Of a DNA stretch of 64,000 nt, positions 9,460-17,769 are shown one piece after another (the first letter of the stretch is position 1; each line of letters begins with the position of its first letter). The notes below the pieces were generated by a model that was not told where the DNA came from, did no database searches, and saw only the letters and a list, made by a program, of their open reading frames with translations. The stretch spans positions 1-64,000 of the forward strand of contig DATMNI010000232.1 in NCBI GenBank assembly GCA_035570275.1, read 5' to 3'. The position numbers were made by a program, and so were the translations under genes. Source of the stretch: DATMNI01 sp035570275 (lineage in GTDB: Bacteria; Acidobacteriota; Terriglobia; Bryobacterales; Bryobacteraceae).

Positions 9460-10716
9460 ATGACTGTCCGTTTGTGCGTTGCGTATCTCCTTCTGGGCTT
9501 CGGAATGCGGGTTTCGGCAGCCGCCGTTCCCCCGACTTTTTCAAAGGATGTGGCGCCGATTCTCTACAGCCGGTGCCTGGAGTGTCATCGCCAGGGGGAA
9601 GCTGCCCCCATGGCTTTCACCAGCTATCGCGAGGTCCGTCCGTGGGCGAAAGCCATCAAGCAGGCCGTGCTCACCGGTAAGATGCCGCCGTGGCTCGCCG
9701 ATCCGCATTTCGGCTCGTTTCGAAACGACCGCCGCATGCCGGACGACGCCATTCAAACCATCGTACGGTGGGTGGATCACGGCGCCCCGGAAGGCGATCC
9801 GAAACAGATGCCCGCGATGCCGCCGTTCGAAACCGGGTGGCGGATTGGCAAGCCCGACGCGGTCTTCGATATCGGAACGGAGTACGACGTCCCGGCGGAA
9901 GGCGTGATGGCGTACAAATACTTCACGGTGCCTACCAACTTCACCGAGGATCGATGGGTGGAAGCCGCCGAGGTCCGGCCGGATCAGCGCGGCGCCGTGC
10001 ATCACATCATCGCTTTCGTCAAAGAGCCTGGCAACAACTCCGCCCGGCCGGCCGATGCGGGAAATATTCTGGTGGGCTACGCTCCGGGTGAGAATCCGCT
10101 GAAACTGATGCCCGGCACGGCGGTGCTGGTGAAGGCGGGCTCGTCACTCTATTTCCAGGTGCACTACACGCCCAACGGCAAGGCGGTAAAGGACCGCAGC
10201 TACATTGGCATGCGTTTCGCCAAGGAGCCGCCGAAATTCCGCGCCATCCGCGGGCTGGCCGTCAATCCTGGATTCCGCATTCCGCCGAACGACGCAAATT
10301 ACGAAGTGCGGTCGAGCTATACCGTGAACCAGGAGGTCACGCTGGATAGCCTGATGCCCCACATGCATCTTCGCGGCAAAGATTTCCAATACACGGTGGT
10401 TTATGCGGATGGCCGCCAGGACGTGATACTGAGCGTGCCGAAGTACGATTTCAACTGGCAGATCAGGTACGAGCTCAAGTCGCCGATGGTATTGCCTAAG
10501 GGGTCGCGGATCGACTGTGTGGCGCACTTCGATAACTCGCCGAACAATAAATCCAATCCCGACCCCGCCAAAGAAGTGCGGTGGGGGGAGCAGACCTGGG
10601 AAGAGATGATGATCGGCTTTTTTACCTACACCGTTCCTTACGCGCCGTCCGTCCCGGCGGTGGCGCCAACCCGGTCCAATGCCTTGGAAGATAAACCCCG
10701 GGAGAATAAAGAATGA
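9460..10716 (+). CDS. exported haem c / type II copper monooxygenase-like protein
   Basis: 418-residue exported protein. The ATG at 9460 follows GGAGAGAGGG and starts a signal peptide. One c-type haem site, CLECH, lies near residue 40 in a planctomycete/acidobacterial-type cytochrome context (FSKDVAPILYSRCLECH). The C-terminal two thirds carry His motifs typical of copper type II ascorbate-dependent monooxygenases (AVHHIIAF and MPHMHLRGKDF, the HxH copper-site pattern). An electron-transfer haem fused to a copper monooxygenase-like fold is suggested; substrate unknown. The end sits 37 bp before the preferred start of the following hydrolase gene, so the two may form an operon. Confidence 0.8.
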   Translation: MTVRLCVAYLLLGFGMRVSAAAVPPTFSKDVAPILYSRCLECHRQGEAAPMAFTSYREVRPWAKAIKQAVLTGKMPPWLADPHFGSFRNDRRMPDDAIQTIVRWVDHGAPEGDPKQMPAMPPFETGWRIGKPDAVFDIGTEYDVPAEGVMAYKYFTVPTNFTEDRWVEAAEVRPDQRGAVHHIIAFVKEPGNNSARPADAGNILVGYAPGENPLKLMPGTAVLVKAGSSLYFQVHYTPNGKAVKDRSYIGMRFAKEPPKFRAIRGLAVNPGFRIPPNDANYEVRSSYTVNQEVTLDSLMPHMHLRGKDFQYTVVYADGRQDVILSVPKYDFNWQIRYELKSPMVLPKGSRIDCVAHFDNSPNNKSNPDPAKEVRWGEQTWEEMMIGFFTYTVPYAPSVPAVAPTRSNALEDKPRENKE

Positions 10717-10753
10717 TGTGCCGGAAGTAAGCGGGAAAGCCACGAGGGAGATT

Positions 10754-11857
10754 GTGACGATCGCTCGACGTGATGCACTGAAGCTGCTGGGCGCCGGGAT
10801 TGCCTCAGCAGCCTTGCCGGACTCCGGCACAGCCGCGCCCCAATTTCCCAAAGGCGCCACTATCCGGACCGTCTTGAAGGACCTGCCTCCCGAGGCGCTC
10901 GCCGGTGGCGCCACGCTATTCCATGAGCATCTCTCGTTGGCGGGCGATTTCATGCCGAAGTGGATGTCACTGGCGCGATCGCTGTTCCCTACGGCTCCCA
11001 GGAATCCGCCGGCACAACCGGCTCAACCCGCACAACCGGCTCAACCGGCAGCACCTTATTTCATGCAGGACTCCGATCTAATGGCCGGGGAGATGACTGC
11101 GGCCGCCAAGGACGGCGTGGCCTGCATCGTGGATGGCGGGCACGCCGACATGGGCCGGGATTTGGATTTCCTCAAACAGGTCTCTGTCAAATCCGGGTTG
11201 CCCATCGTGGCTGGTTGCGGTTACTACGCGCAGCCCTTCTATCCTCCCGAAATCGCCACTTGGAGCGAAGATCAAATTGCAGCGGAACTGATCCGGCAAG
11301 TGACCACACAACCAGTGGGCGCCTTAGGCGAAATCGGCACTTGGGACGTAATGACGCCGGACGAGCGCAAGGTATTTCGTGCCATCGGCAAAACTCAACT
11401 GGAAACCAACCTGGCCATCTTCACGCATACCAATTTCGGGAAGGGCGCGCTGGAGCAGCTTGACCTCTTTGAAGGGATGGGGGTGAATCCGGGACGCGTG
11501 GCGATCGGTCATGTCGGCGGGTTAAGCGACCCCAAGGTGGAGGTGCAGAAGTCGATCTGCAGGCGTGGGGCGTTCGCCGGTTTCGACCGCCAGGGCGGGC
11601 CTGGCGATGCCGCGCAGGTGAAAATGGTGATGGCTCTCCTGGAGGCCGGCTATGCGGATCGCCTGCTTTTCTCGTCCGATTTCTCCATGGGCGGAAATCA
11701 ACTCAAACGCAACGGCGGACCGGGATACGCCAAGACTGTTACGGTATTCGCGCCGAAATTGCGCGAGGCTGGCGTGGACGAGAAGATACTGCACGGCATC
11801 CTGGTGGACAACCCGCGCCGGTTGCTGGCATTTGCTCCAAAGATAGCCGCGGCATGA
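10754..11857 (+). CDS. phosphotriesterase-family amidohydrolase with Tat-like leader
   Basis: About 367-residue TIM-barrel metal hydrolase of the phosphotriesterase family (PTE/PHP/lactonase-like). GTG 10754 is preferred: GAGGGAG precedes it and it gives a twin-arginine-like leader, ARRDALKLLGAGIASAA. The frame is open to 10679, where it would overlap the previous gene. Metal-site motifs are FHEHLS (HxH), ALGEIGTWD (a Glu as in the E. coli PHP homologue instead of the carbamylated Lys), FTHTNFG, IGHVGG and FSSDFSMGG. A Pro/Ala/Gln tandem repeat (PAQPAQPAQPAQP, encoded around 11010-11055) interrupts the barrel after the first strand. The natural substrate is unknown. Confidence 0.82.
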   Translation: MTIARRDALKLLGAGIASAALPDSGTAAPQFPKGATIRTVLKDLPPEALAGGATLFHEHLSLAGDFMPKWMSLARSLFPTAPRNPPAQPAQPAQPAQPAAPYFMQDSDLMAGEMTAAAKDGVACIVDGGHADMGRDLDFLKQVSVKSGLPIVAGCGYYAQPFYPPEIATWSEDQIAAELIRQVTTQPVGALGEIGTWDVMTPDERKVFRAIGKTQLETNLAIFTHTNFGKGALEQLDLFEGMGVNPGRVAIGHVGGLSDPKVEVQKSICRRGAFAGFDRQGGPGDAAQVKMVMALLEAGYADRLLFSSDFSMGGNQLKRNGGPGYAKTVTVFAPKLREAGVDEKILHGILVDNPRRLLAFAPKIAAA

Positions 11858-11936
11858 CGGTCGCCCTACAAGTCGCGGCTCCGATTGGGGCCGTGCTGCG
11901 TATGGCAGGCATGCCCGGCCAGTCCGTTGGACAGTT

Positions 11937-12419
11937 ATGGAACTCAAACTCGTACCCTTGGAAATTCCCGAAAACGGCAACCTGATCCTGGGCCAGAGCC
12001 ACTTCATCAAGACCGCGGAGGACGTCTACGAGGCCATCGTCAACACCGTGCCGCAGATGAAGTTCGGGGTGGCGTTCAACGAAGCCTCCGGCCCCTGCCT
12101 GACCCGCGTGGAAGGCAACGACGATGCGCTCAAGGCCCTGGCGGCCAAGAACGCCACCGCCATCGCCGCCGGCCACACGTTTGTGGTGGTGATGCGCGAC
12201 GGCTACCCGATCAACGTGCTCGGCCGGATCAAGGACGTTCCCGAAGTCTGCGGGATTTTTTGCGCCACCGCCAACCCGGTGCAGGCCGTGATCGCGGAGA
12301 GTGCGCAGGGCCGGGGCGTGCTGGGCGTGATCGACGGCGTTCCCCCAAAGGGCGTGGAGACGGCCGAGGATGCGGACCAGCGCCGGCAGTTCTTACGGAT
12401 GATTGGGTACAAGCGATAA
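11937..12419 (+). CDS. adenosine-specific kinase family protein (DUF355)
   Basis: 160-residue protein matching the DUF355/adenosine-specific kinase family over its full length: ends such as GQSHFIKTAEDVYEAIV, KFGVAFNEASGPCLTR, GHTFVVVMRDGYPINVLG and RGVLGVIDGVPPKGVE are characteristic. Family knowledge attributes adenosine phosphorylation to a few archaeal members; activity here is inferred. Its 3' end overlaps the convergent ribokinase gene by 27 bp, another sugar/nucleoside kinase, which may or may not be meaningful. Confidence 0.9.
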   Translation: MELKLVPLEIPENGNLILGQSHFIKTAEDVYEAIVNTVPQMKFGVAFNEASGPCLTRVEGNDDALKALAAKNATAIAAGHTFVVVMRDGYPINVLGRIKDVPEVCGIFCATANPVQAVIAESAQGRGVLGVIDGVPPKGVETAEDADQRRQFLRMIGYKR

Positions 12420-13358
12420 CATCCCATCTACTTCCGCCCGCGCCGGCGCGGAAGACTGCGCGCCCATTCGGGTCACCGAAATCGCCGCCGCTGCATTGGC
12501 GAACCGCAGCGCGGCGGGGATCAGTTTGCCTTCCGCCAGCGCCACCGCCAGCGCCGCGTTGAAGGTATCGCCCGCGGCCGTGGTGTCGCGCGCCTCCACC
12601 GGAAACGCGGGCTGATGGCAACTGGCGCGGCCATCGGAGTAGAAGCAACCCTGGTCGCCCAGTTTCAAAATCACGGCCCGCGGCCCAAGTTGCAGCAGCG
12701 CCGCTGCCAGCGCGGGCGCGCCGTCAACCGAGACCCGCGCCGCCGGCCGCCCCAGCAGCAGCAGCGCCTCGCTTTCGTTCGGCGTCAGGATGTCCACCTG
12801 CTCCAGCAGTCCCCGCGCCAGCGGTTGCGCCGGCGCCGGCGCCGGATCGAGGATGGTCGCGAGCCCTTCCTCACGCGCCAGCGCCAGGGCGGCAGCCACC
12901 GTATCCAGAGGGCTCTCCAGTTGGAACAGCGCGTGCGATGCGCCGCCAAACACCCGCCGCATAGCTTCCACGTCCGAGGCTGTCAGCGCGCTGTTGGCGC
13001 CCGACGCCACCACAATGGAATTCTGCCCCGCCCTGTCCACCCAGATGAGCGCCACTCCGGTGGGCTGCGACCTGGCTGCGTGAACGGCGGAAACGTCCAC
13101 GCCGGCCGAAGAAAGGCTGGCCTTCAGGTGGTCGGCAAAAACGTCATAGCCCACGCGGCCGATCATCCGGACGGCCACGCGTTCTTTGCCGATGCCCCGG
13201 GCACTCAACTTGCCCGCCGCACAGGCCTGGTTGGCGCCTTTGCCGCCGGGAATCATCTGGAAATCGCGGCCCAGAACGGTTTCGCCCGGCGCCGGCAGGT
13301 GCTCCACCGACACCACGAAATCCATATTCAGGCTGCCGACTACGACCAGCGCGGGCAT
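12393..13358 (-). CDS. rbsK: ribokinase (PfkB family)
   Basis: 321-residue PfkB-family sugar kinase. It has the N-terminal signature VVGSLNMDFVV, the substrate/anion motif GGKGANQACAAGKL, and the ATP/catalytic motif DTTAAGDTFNAALAVAL. The usual DTTGAGD is here DTTAAGD, a conservative change next to the catalytic Asp. Ribokinase phosphorylates D-ribose to ribose 5-phosphate, the product that deoB interconverts, so both serve pentose salvage, although the genes are 6 kb apart. The last 27 bp overlap the convergent adenosine-specific kinase gene. Confidence 0.9.
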   Translation of the reverse strand: MPALVVVGSLNMDFVVSVEHLPAPGETVLGRDFQMIPGGKGANQACAAGKLSARGIGKERVAVRMIGRVGYDVFADHLKASLSSAGVDVSAVHAARSQPTGVALIWVDRAGQNSIVVASGANSALTASDVEAMRRVFGGASHALFQLESPLDTVAAALALAREEGLATILDPAPAPAQPLARGLLEQVDILTPNESEALLLLGRPAARVSVDGAPALAAALLQLGPRAVILKLGDQGCFYSDGRASCHQPAFPVEARDTTAAGDTFNAALAVALAEGKLIPAALRFANAAAAISVTRMGAQSSAPARAEVDGMLSLVPNHP

Positions 13359-13417
13359 TGTTTACCGCCTTACCTGTCGCCTTGACTACGGCTTGATCTG
13401 CCGCCCTGCCTGCCGGC

Positions 13418-14008
13418 CTACCTGCCCAAGTCGATGCCGAGTTTCTTGAGCTCCTCGGAGTAATAGCGGCGATGCAGGATGTCCCATTCTTCCGAGCCCT
13501 CCGGAATCTCCCGCTTCTGGGTTCGAATCTTCTGGCGGGCCGCGCGGTCCACTTTGTCTTCGGCCAGCAGCAGTTCGGTCATGTTGCGCAGAATCTCCAG
13601 GCGCACCGCGTTGGTGTCCTTGTTCTTCAGGCGCACTTCGCGGCTCTTGCGCAGCATCTCCACCAGCTTATGCGAGATCTCGGTCACCTTGTCCCGCGAC
13701 AGTTTCATGTTGTCGCCGGTGTCGCGGCCGGAGGCGCGGACCACTTTGCGCTGGGATATCAGCGTCTTCTTGATGCGCTTGAACATCTCCTGATAACTCA
13801 CGCCCTCGCGCCGCATGTATTCGCTGTACTGGCTGAGCAGTTCGCGAACTTCGTCGTTCAGACGATCTTCCACTTCCAACTCCTGAGTGATGGCTTCGGC
13901 GATCCTCTCCACCACGAACTGAGGGTTGGCAGTGTCGATGGTTGCGGGTGTCAGACTCTTGACGAGTTGTCGGGAAATGTATGCGACGAATTCTCTGGCA
14001 AGCAGCAT
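13418..14008 (-). CDS. DUF507 family protein
   Basis: 196-residue, charged, helix-rich cytosolic protein of the DUF507 family. Two similar halves are visible: the first begins MLLAREFVAYISRQLVKSL, the second near residue 100 begins MKLSRDKVTEISHKLVEML, so the gene looks like an internal duplication of a basic unit, as in other long DUF507 members. The C-terminus (EEWDILHRRYYSEELKKLGI) is typical. The function of the family is unknown. It is the neighbour of rbsK on the same strand with 59 bp between them. Confidence 0.88.
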   Translation of the reverse strand: MLLAREFVAYISRQLVKSLTPATIDTANPQFVVERIAEAITQELEVEDRLNDEVRELLSQYSEYMRREGVSYQEMFKRIKKTLISQRKVVRASGRDTGDNMKLSRDKVTEISHKLVEMLRKSREVRLKNKDTNAVRLEILRNMTELLLAEDKVDRAARQKIRTQKREIPEGSEEWDILHRRYYSEELKKLGIDLGR

Positions 14009-14033
14009 TCGGTTTTGGCGATAACGTAGTTTA

Positions 14034-14993
14034 TCACGGGAGCGCCTTCCAATAGGCAGTTCCGCCGGTTTGTCCGGCGCGCAGGCCCCACGTCACCATG
14101 TGCCCGGTATCGTCCAGCGTGATCTGGTAGAGCGGCAAATCGCGCTCCTGAACCACGTAGATGCCATTCTGCAAACCCCAGGAGTCGTCATAAGTGACTG
14201 CCACGATCGGGTTAGGGCCGGTGACACGAAGCCGCGCCGCACTCTGCACCGAGATCTGGAACGGAACGCTCTGCAGCACGGACGGATTCCGGTTTGCAGA
14301 AACAGCTCCACAGTAGCAGCCCGAATACGACCGCCAGGCCCGCCAGCGTGAGGTAATGCTTGTCGTCGAAGACCCAAGCCTGGTCGGCGCCGCTGCCCGC
14401 GTGCACTCCCGCTAGGGCAGTCACCCAGCCGGCCAGAAGCCAGCCCGTTTCCCGCCGGCATGGGTCGCGCCAGGAAAGCAGAAGCCAGCACGGAGAGCGC
14501 CCATAGCACCGGCAGATAGTGGCCCAGCCACGCCAGCGCAGAAATCAGAAGCGCTGCCGCCAGACGGCGAGCCGTAGAGTCCCAGGCCAGCGCCCAAAAG
14601 CAAAAGGCCCAGGCTCAGGTAGAAATTGCCGAAACCGGCATGAAAGACCCAGCCGTACGCCAGCATGGCGGGCACCGGCAACAGGTGCCACGCCTGCCGT
14701 CCCGACACCACCTGGATCCACCGGAACGCGCCCCAAGCCAGGATCAAACCTCCAGCGCCACCGGGATGCGTTGCGCGGCGACGGCGCCCAGCGTTCGAAG
14801 GCCCGCACTCAGCACCAGTCGAAGAGCACGTTGGTGGTCTGCGGAACAATCACCAGGCCCTTGGCTTGACCGGTCCAGGCCAACTGCACCAGCCAGGCGT
14901 TATAGATGTGGCTGGCCAGTTCGCCCGCCTGCAGCCGCGCCTAGGAATCAGCAGCAGCACGGTGGCAACAGCATAGAGGGATCGCGCGCGCAT
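14034..14993 (-). pseudogene. degraded membrane protein gene (glycosyltransferase-39-like hypothetical)
   Basis: On the minus strand, pieces of one protein occur in different frames. The N-terminal piece MRARSLYAVATVLLLI (from 14993) is followed in another frame by LQAGELASHIYNAWLVQLAW and VPQTTNVLFDW, then WHLLPVPAMLAYGWVFHAG with GNFYLSLGLLLLGAGLGLYG (about 14570-14700), then DKHYLTLAGLAVVFGLLLWS (about 14310-14370), then GLQNGIYVVQERDLPLYQI ending at 14034. At least four frame changes are needed to join them. Intact relatives would be polytopic membrane proteins of several hundred residues. Since neighbouring genes are intact, I read this as real decay rather than poor sequence, but assembly error is not excluded. 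Confidence 0.75.
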
Positions 14994-15059
14994 TTGGTCA
15001 GCTACCAGCACAGCCAGACACGGCTCGCCACACGCGATATGATTCGTAAAGAGCGTTCC

Positions 15060-15914
15060 ATGCCAAAGAGATACCATTTTCCGTCGTTCGCGTTTCCCCC
15101 GTTCGCCTTCGCCCTGTTCGCCTTCGCCCTGATGGGCTGCGCCATGGCCCAGACTCCACAGACGCCGTTGCCACCGGTGCGGATCATTCTGGTGGGCGAT
15201 TCTACGATGGCCGTGAAAAGCGGTTACGGGCCGGGATTCTGCGCCGATGTGGTGCCACCAGTCACGTGCCTCAACATGGCGAAAGGCGGGCGCAGTTCGG
15301 GCAGCTATCGGGCGGAAGGCTCCTGGGCAAAGGTGATGGACGAGTTGAACCGCACGGGCGATTTTCAAGCGACCTACGTGCTGATCCAGTTCGGCCACAA
15401 CGATCAGCCCGGCAAGCCCGGCCGCTCTACCGCTCTGGCCACCGAGTTTCCCGCCAACCTGCGCCAGTACGTGACGGAAGTCAAGGCCGCGGGCGCCAAG
15501 CCCGTCCTGGTCACGCCCCTGGCCCGCCGTTCTTTCCAGGATGGCAAGTTGAAGAACGACCTGGAGCCATGGGCGGATGCCGCCAGGAAAGTCGCCTCGG
15601 AGGAAGGCGCGCCGCTGCTCGAGCTGAATGCCGAAAGCGTGGCCGCAGTCCAGAAGATGGGACCGGTAGAAGCCAATACTTTGGCGATGGCGCCCGCTCC
15701 GCCAGAAGTGCTGGAGACCGCGCCCAGTGGGAACTCCATTGCCGTACCGAAGGCGACGCCGGCGCCCTCCGGCAGCACCGTGGAGCGGCCGGGCGAAGCC
15801 GCACCATTGTTCGATTACACCCACCTCGGCGTCAAGGGGTCGGCCTATTTCGGCCGCATGGTGGCCGATGAACTGGTTACGAACGTTCGCGGTCTGCGGC
15901 CCTATTTCCAGTGA
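15060..15914 (+). CDS. exported SGNH/GDSL hydrolase (rhamnogalacturonan acetylesterase-like)
   Basis: 284-residue secreted esterase. ATG 15060 starts a leader with basic residues, a hydrophobic stretch (FPPFAFALFAFALMGCAMAQ) and a Cys in a near-lipobox position (LMGC), so it could be a lipoprotein. An ATG at 15039 is also in frame. SGNH blocks are clear: LVGDSTMA (block I Ser), NMAKGGRSS (Gly), IQFGHNDQPGKPG (Asn) and DYTHLGVKGSAYFG (Asp and His). This arrangement is that of rhamnogalacturonan acetylesterases, which deacetylate pectin backbones. A Pro/Ala-rich insert precedes the last block. It fits the plant-polymer theme with the GH51 gene downstream. Confidence 0.88.
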   Translation: MPKRYHFPSFAFPPFAFALFAFALMGCAMAQTPQTPLPPVRIILVGDSTMAVKSGYGPGFCADVVPPVTCLNMAKGGRSSGSYRAEGSWAKVMDELNRTGDFQATYVLIQFGHNDQPGKPGRSTALATEFPANLRQYVTEVKAAGAKPVLVTPLARRSFQDGKLKNDLEPWADAARKVASEEGAPLLELNAESVAAVQKMGPVEANTLAMAPAPPEVLETAPSGNSIAVPKATPAPSGSTVERPGEAAPLFDYTHLGVKGSAYFGRMVADELVTNVRGLRPYFQ

Positions 15915-16075
15915 GGCGATGGGGCGCCGGGCAGACGGACGTGCGAGGTGACTCCTGGCGGCGCTGACTAGCCCACATAGCCCGCCGGTTGGCCACCCCG
16001 GCGGGCCCACCGAACTTGAGCCCCGGCACGACTTTTCAATCACCCGCTGGCTGAGAACCCGCCTACACTGAACTT

Positions 16076-16582
16076 ATGCCCGTACTGCCCGAACCCTGGC
16101 TCCGCGGCCCGATCCCCGGCGTCCACCCTGTTCTCGCGCCTATCCTCTATGCATTCCAGCAAGCCCGCGAAGACCTGGACCGTCACACCGCGCCACTCAC
16201 CCGGGCTCAAATCTGGGCCACTCCATACGGCCGCGGATCGGTCGCCTTCCACCTTCGTCACATCGCCGGCAGCACGGACAGGCTCATGACTTACCTGCGG
16301 GAACGGCAATTAACCGGGGAACAACTCGCCATGCTGGCCGCGGAAGCCGAGCCCGCCGAGTTATCCCGTGAGCAACTCCTTTCGGCGATGGATCAGGCTT
16401 TCCGCGAGGCCGAAGATGTGGTCCGCGCGCTGGACCCCTCGACGTTGGCCGCGCCGCGGACGGTCGGCCGGCAACATTTACCCACCACGATTGCCGGCCT
16501 CCTGACCCATATCGCCGAGCATACCGCCCGCCATGTGGGACAGGCCATTAGCGCCGCCAAACTAGCGCAGGCGGCGGTTTGA
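16076..16582 (+). CDS. DinB-family protein (putative metal-dependent hydrolase/transferase)
   Basis: 168-residue four-helix-bundle protein of the DinB/YfiT type. The metal-binding His pattern is present: VAFHLRHIAGS in the first half (His about residue 58-61) and LLTHIAEHTARHVGQ near the C-terminus. Members of the superfamily bind Zn or Ni and some are thiol-dependent S-transferases; the specific reaction here is unknown. The gene stands alone on the plus strand. A second, unrelated-in-detail DinB gene lies 1.5 kb away. Confidence 0.85.
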   Translation: MPVLPEPWLRGPIPGVHPVLAPILYAFQQAREDLDRHTAPLTRAQIWATPYGRGSVAFHLRHIAGSTDRLMTYLRERQLTGEQLAMLAAEAEPAELSREQLLSAMDQAFREAEDVVRALDPSTLAAPRTVGRQHLPTTIAGLLTHIAEHTARHVGQAISAAKLAQAAV

Positions 16583-16598
16583 CTCCATCCGCGGGGCT

Positions 16599-16790
16599 TT
16601 GGTACGGTCAGACTCGTTGCTCGCTAAGCAGCCGCAAGACCTGCCTACCGAGTTCGCCGGCGTGGCTGCGATCCGCGCGGCCTTGGGCGGTCTGCTGGCC
16701 TTGAAACCGCACATCGATCTTCAAACCGTGAGTGTGCTCCAGGCCGCCAGCAACGTGGCCCTGCTTGCGGGCCGCTGGGCGTCTACAGCT
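16599..16790 (+). pseudogene. truncated SnoaL/DUF4440-like remnant
   Basis: The frame from 16599 reads GVAAIRAALGGLLALKPHID then a strand-like LQTVSVLQAASNVALLAGRW, which is the pattern of the middle of SnoaL-like/NTF2-fold proteins (polyketide cyclase-like, about 120-130 residues). After about 16785 the frame runs into the antisense of the EVE gene and loses all resemblance. Both ends of the expected domain are missing, so this is a fragment. The call rests on a short pattern and is tentative. Confidence 0.45.
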
Positions 16791-17199
16791 TCCCCTTCGG
16801 GTACCGGCCGCGCATCCATTTCACGAACTTTTCCGGCGCCGCCATGGTGGAGAGGCGCGACTGCCGCACCAGCGCCCAATCTTCGAACTCCTTCGACTGT
16901 TTCACCTCGGCCAGCGTGGTCGGCGGCTCCAACCGGCCGCCGAACTCCAGATCCACCACCGCCGATTTCGGATTCCTGGGATCGTCGCGCGGTTCCGACA
17001 CCACCTTCGCCCAGCCGACCACGGCCGAAACACCGCCGCTATGATAAATGAAGACGCGGTCGCCTGGCCGCATCTCGCGGATCGCCCGCAGCGCCTGCGG
17101 ATTCTTCACGCCATCCCAGGTGGTCTTCCCGTCGCGCTCCAGATCGTCGATCGAATAAACGCCCGGTTCCGATTTCGCCAAAAAGTAGTTCGTCGCCAT
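16783..17199 (-). CDS. EVE domain-containing protein
   Basis: 138-residue protein consisting of one EVE domain, a PUA-like fold that in characterised relatives (thymocyte nuclear protein/YTH-like) binds modified bases. The start at 17199 gives the classic N-terminus MATNYFLAKSEPGVYSIDDL; further family features are TTWDGVKNPQALRAIREM, GDRVFIYHSG and the C-terminal WALVRQSRLSTMAAPEKFVKW. EVE proteins are often linked with restriction or DNA-modification recognition, but nothing of that kind is adjacent here. The gene is divergent from the SRPBCC-ArsR pair. Confidence 0.93.
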   Translation of the reverse strand: MATNYFLAKSEPGVYSIDDLERDGKTTWDGVKNPQALRAIREMRPGDRVFIYHSGGVSAVVGWAKVVSEPRDDPRNPKSAVVDLEFGGRLEPPTTLAEVKQSKEFEDWALVRQSRLSTMAAPEKFVKWMRGRYPKGKL

Positions 17200-17245
17200 G
17201 CCACCGACGATCATACTCCGTCCGCTACGGCCGCCGCACCAATCC

Positions 17246-17303
17246 GCAACTTTGGGGTTGCATTTCCCGCAGCCGTGGCTTAATATGCAACCAGAGGGTT
17301 GCA
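17246..17303. promoter_or_regulatory. paired palindromes, candidate ArsR-type operators
   Basis: Two inverted repeats of the same kind lie between the EVE gene and the SRPBCC gene: GCAAC-N6-GTTGC (17246-17261) and TGCAACC-AGAG-GGTTGCA (17286-17303). Their centres are about 41 bp apart, close to four helical turns. The second abuts the SRPBCC start codon and contains its ribosome site (AGAGGG). An ArsR-family regulator is the second gene of the operon, so autoregulation through these sites is a reasonable inference. Confidence 0.55.
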
Positions 17304-17304
17304 A

Positions 17305-17769
17305 ATGAACGAAACCGAAATGAACCGGATCGAAAAGCAGATTCTACTGCGCGCCCCCCGTGAGCGCGTCTGGCAAGCTATTACTGATATCGGCGAATTC
17401 TCCAAGTGGTTTAACGTGAAAGCCGAAGACCCGTTCACACCGGGTGCGCGGGTGCGCATGATTTCCACCCATCGTTCCTGCGAAGGCGAATCGTTCTACG
17501 TCTTCGTCGAAGAGATGGAGCCGCCGCGCAAGTTTTCCTGGCGCTGGCACCCGGGCATGAAAGATCCGGGCGTCGATTATCATACCGAGCCCACTACGCT
17601 GGTGGTTTTCCTGCTGGAGGAAGTCGAGGGCGGAACTCTGCTGACCATTACCGAGTCGGGCTTCAATCGGATTTCCCTGGTCCGCCGTGCTGCCGTTTTC
17701 CAACAAAACACTGGTGGCTGGGAGTTCCAGCTCAAGCAGATCGAGAACCATGTTGGCCAGGCGGCTTAA
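17305..17769 (+). CDS. SRPBCC/AHSA1-family protein
   Basis: 154-residue START-like (Bet v1 fold) protein of the AHSA1/SRPBCC group. Visible family features are IEKQILLRAPRERVWQAITD at the start, FSKWF, the central FVEEMEPPRKFSWRWHPG and the C-terminal GGTLLTITESGF followed by GGWEFQLKQI. Such proteins bind hydrophobic small molecules. ATG 17305 follows AGAGGG. The stop overlaps the start of the ArsR gene by 20 bp; SRPBCC-ArsR pairs like this are common and the ArsR protein usually controls the operon. Confidence 0.92.
   Translation: MNETEMNRIEKQILLRAPRERVWQAITDIGEFSKWFNVKAEDPFTPGARVRMISTHRSCEGESFYVFVEEMEPPRKFSWRWHPGMKDPGVDYHTEPTTLVVFLLEEVEGGTLLTITESGFNRISLVRRAAVFQQNTGGWEFQLKQIENHVGQAA

Noticed and set aside
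9839..9851. GGCGGATTGGCAA resembling the REPIN-like arm
   Set aside because: It is inside the coding sequence of the copper monooxygenase-like protein (WRIGKPD), without the second half of the palindrome.
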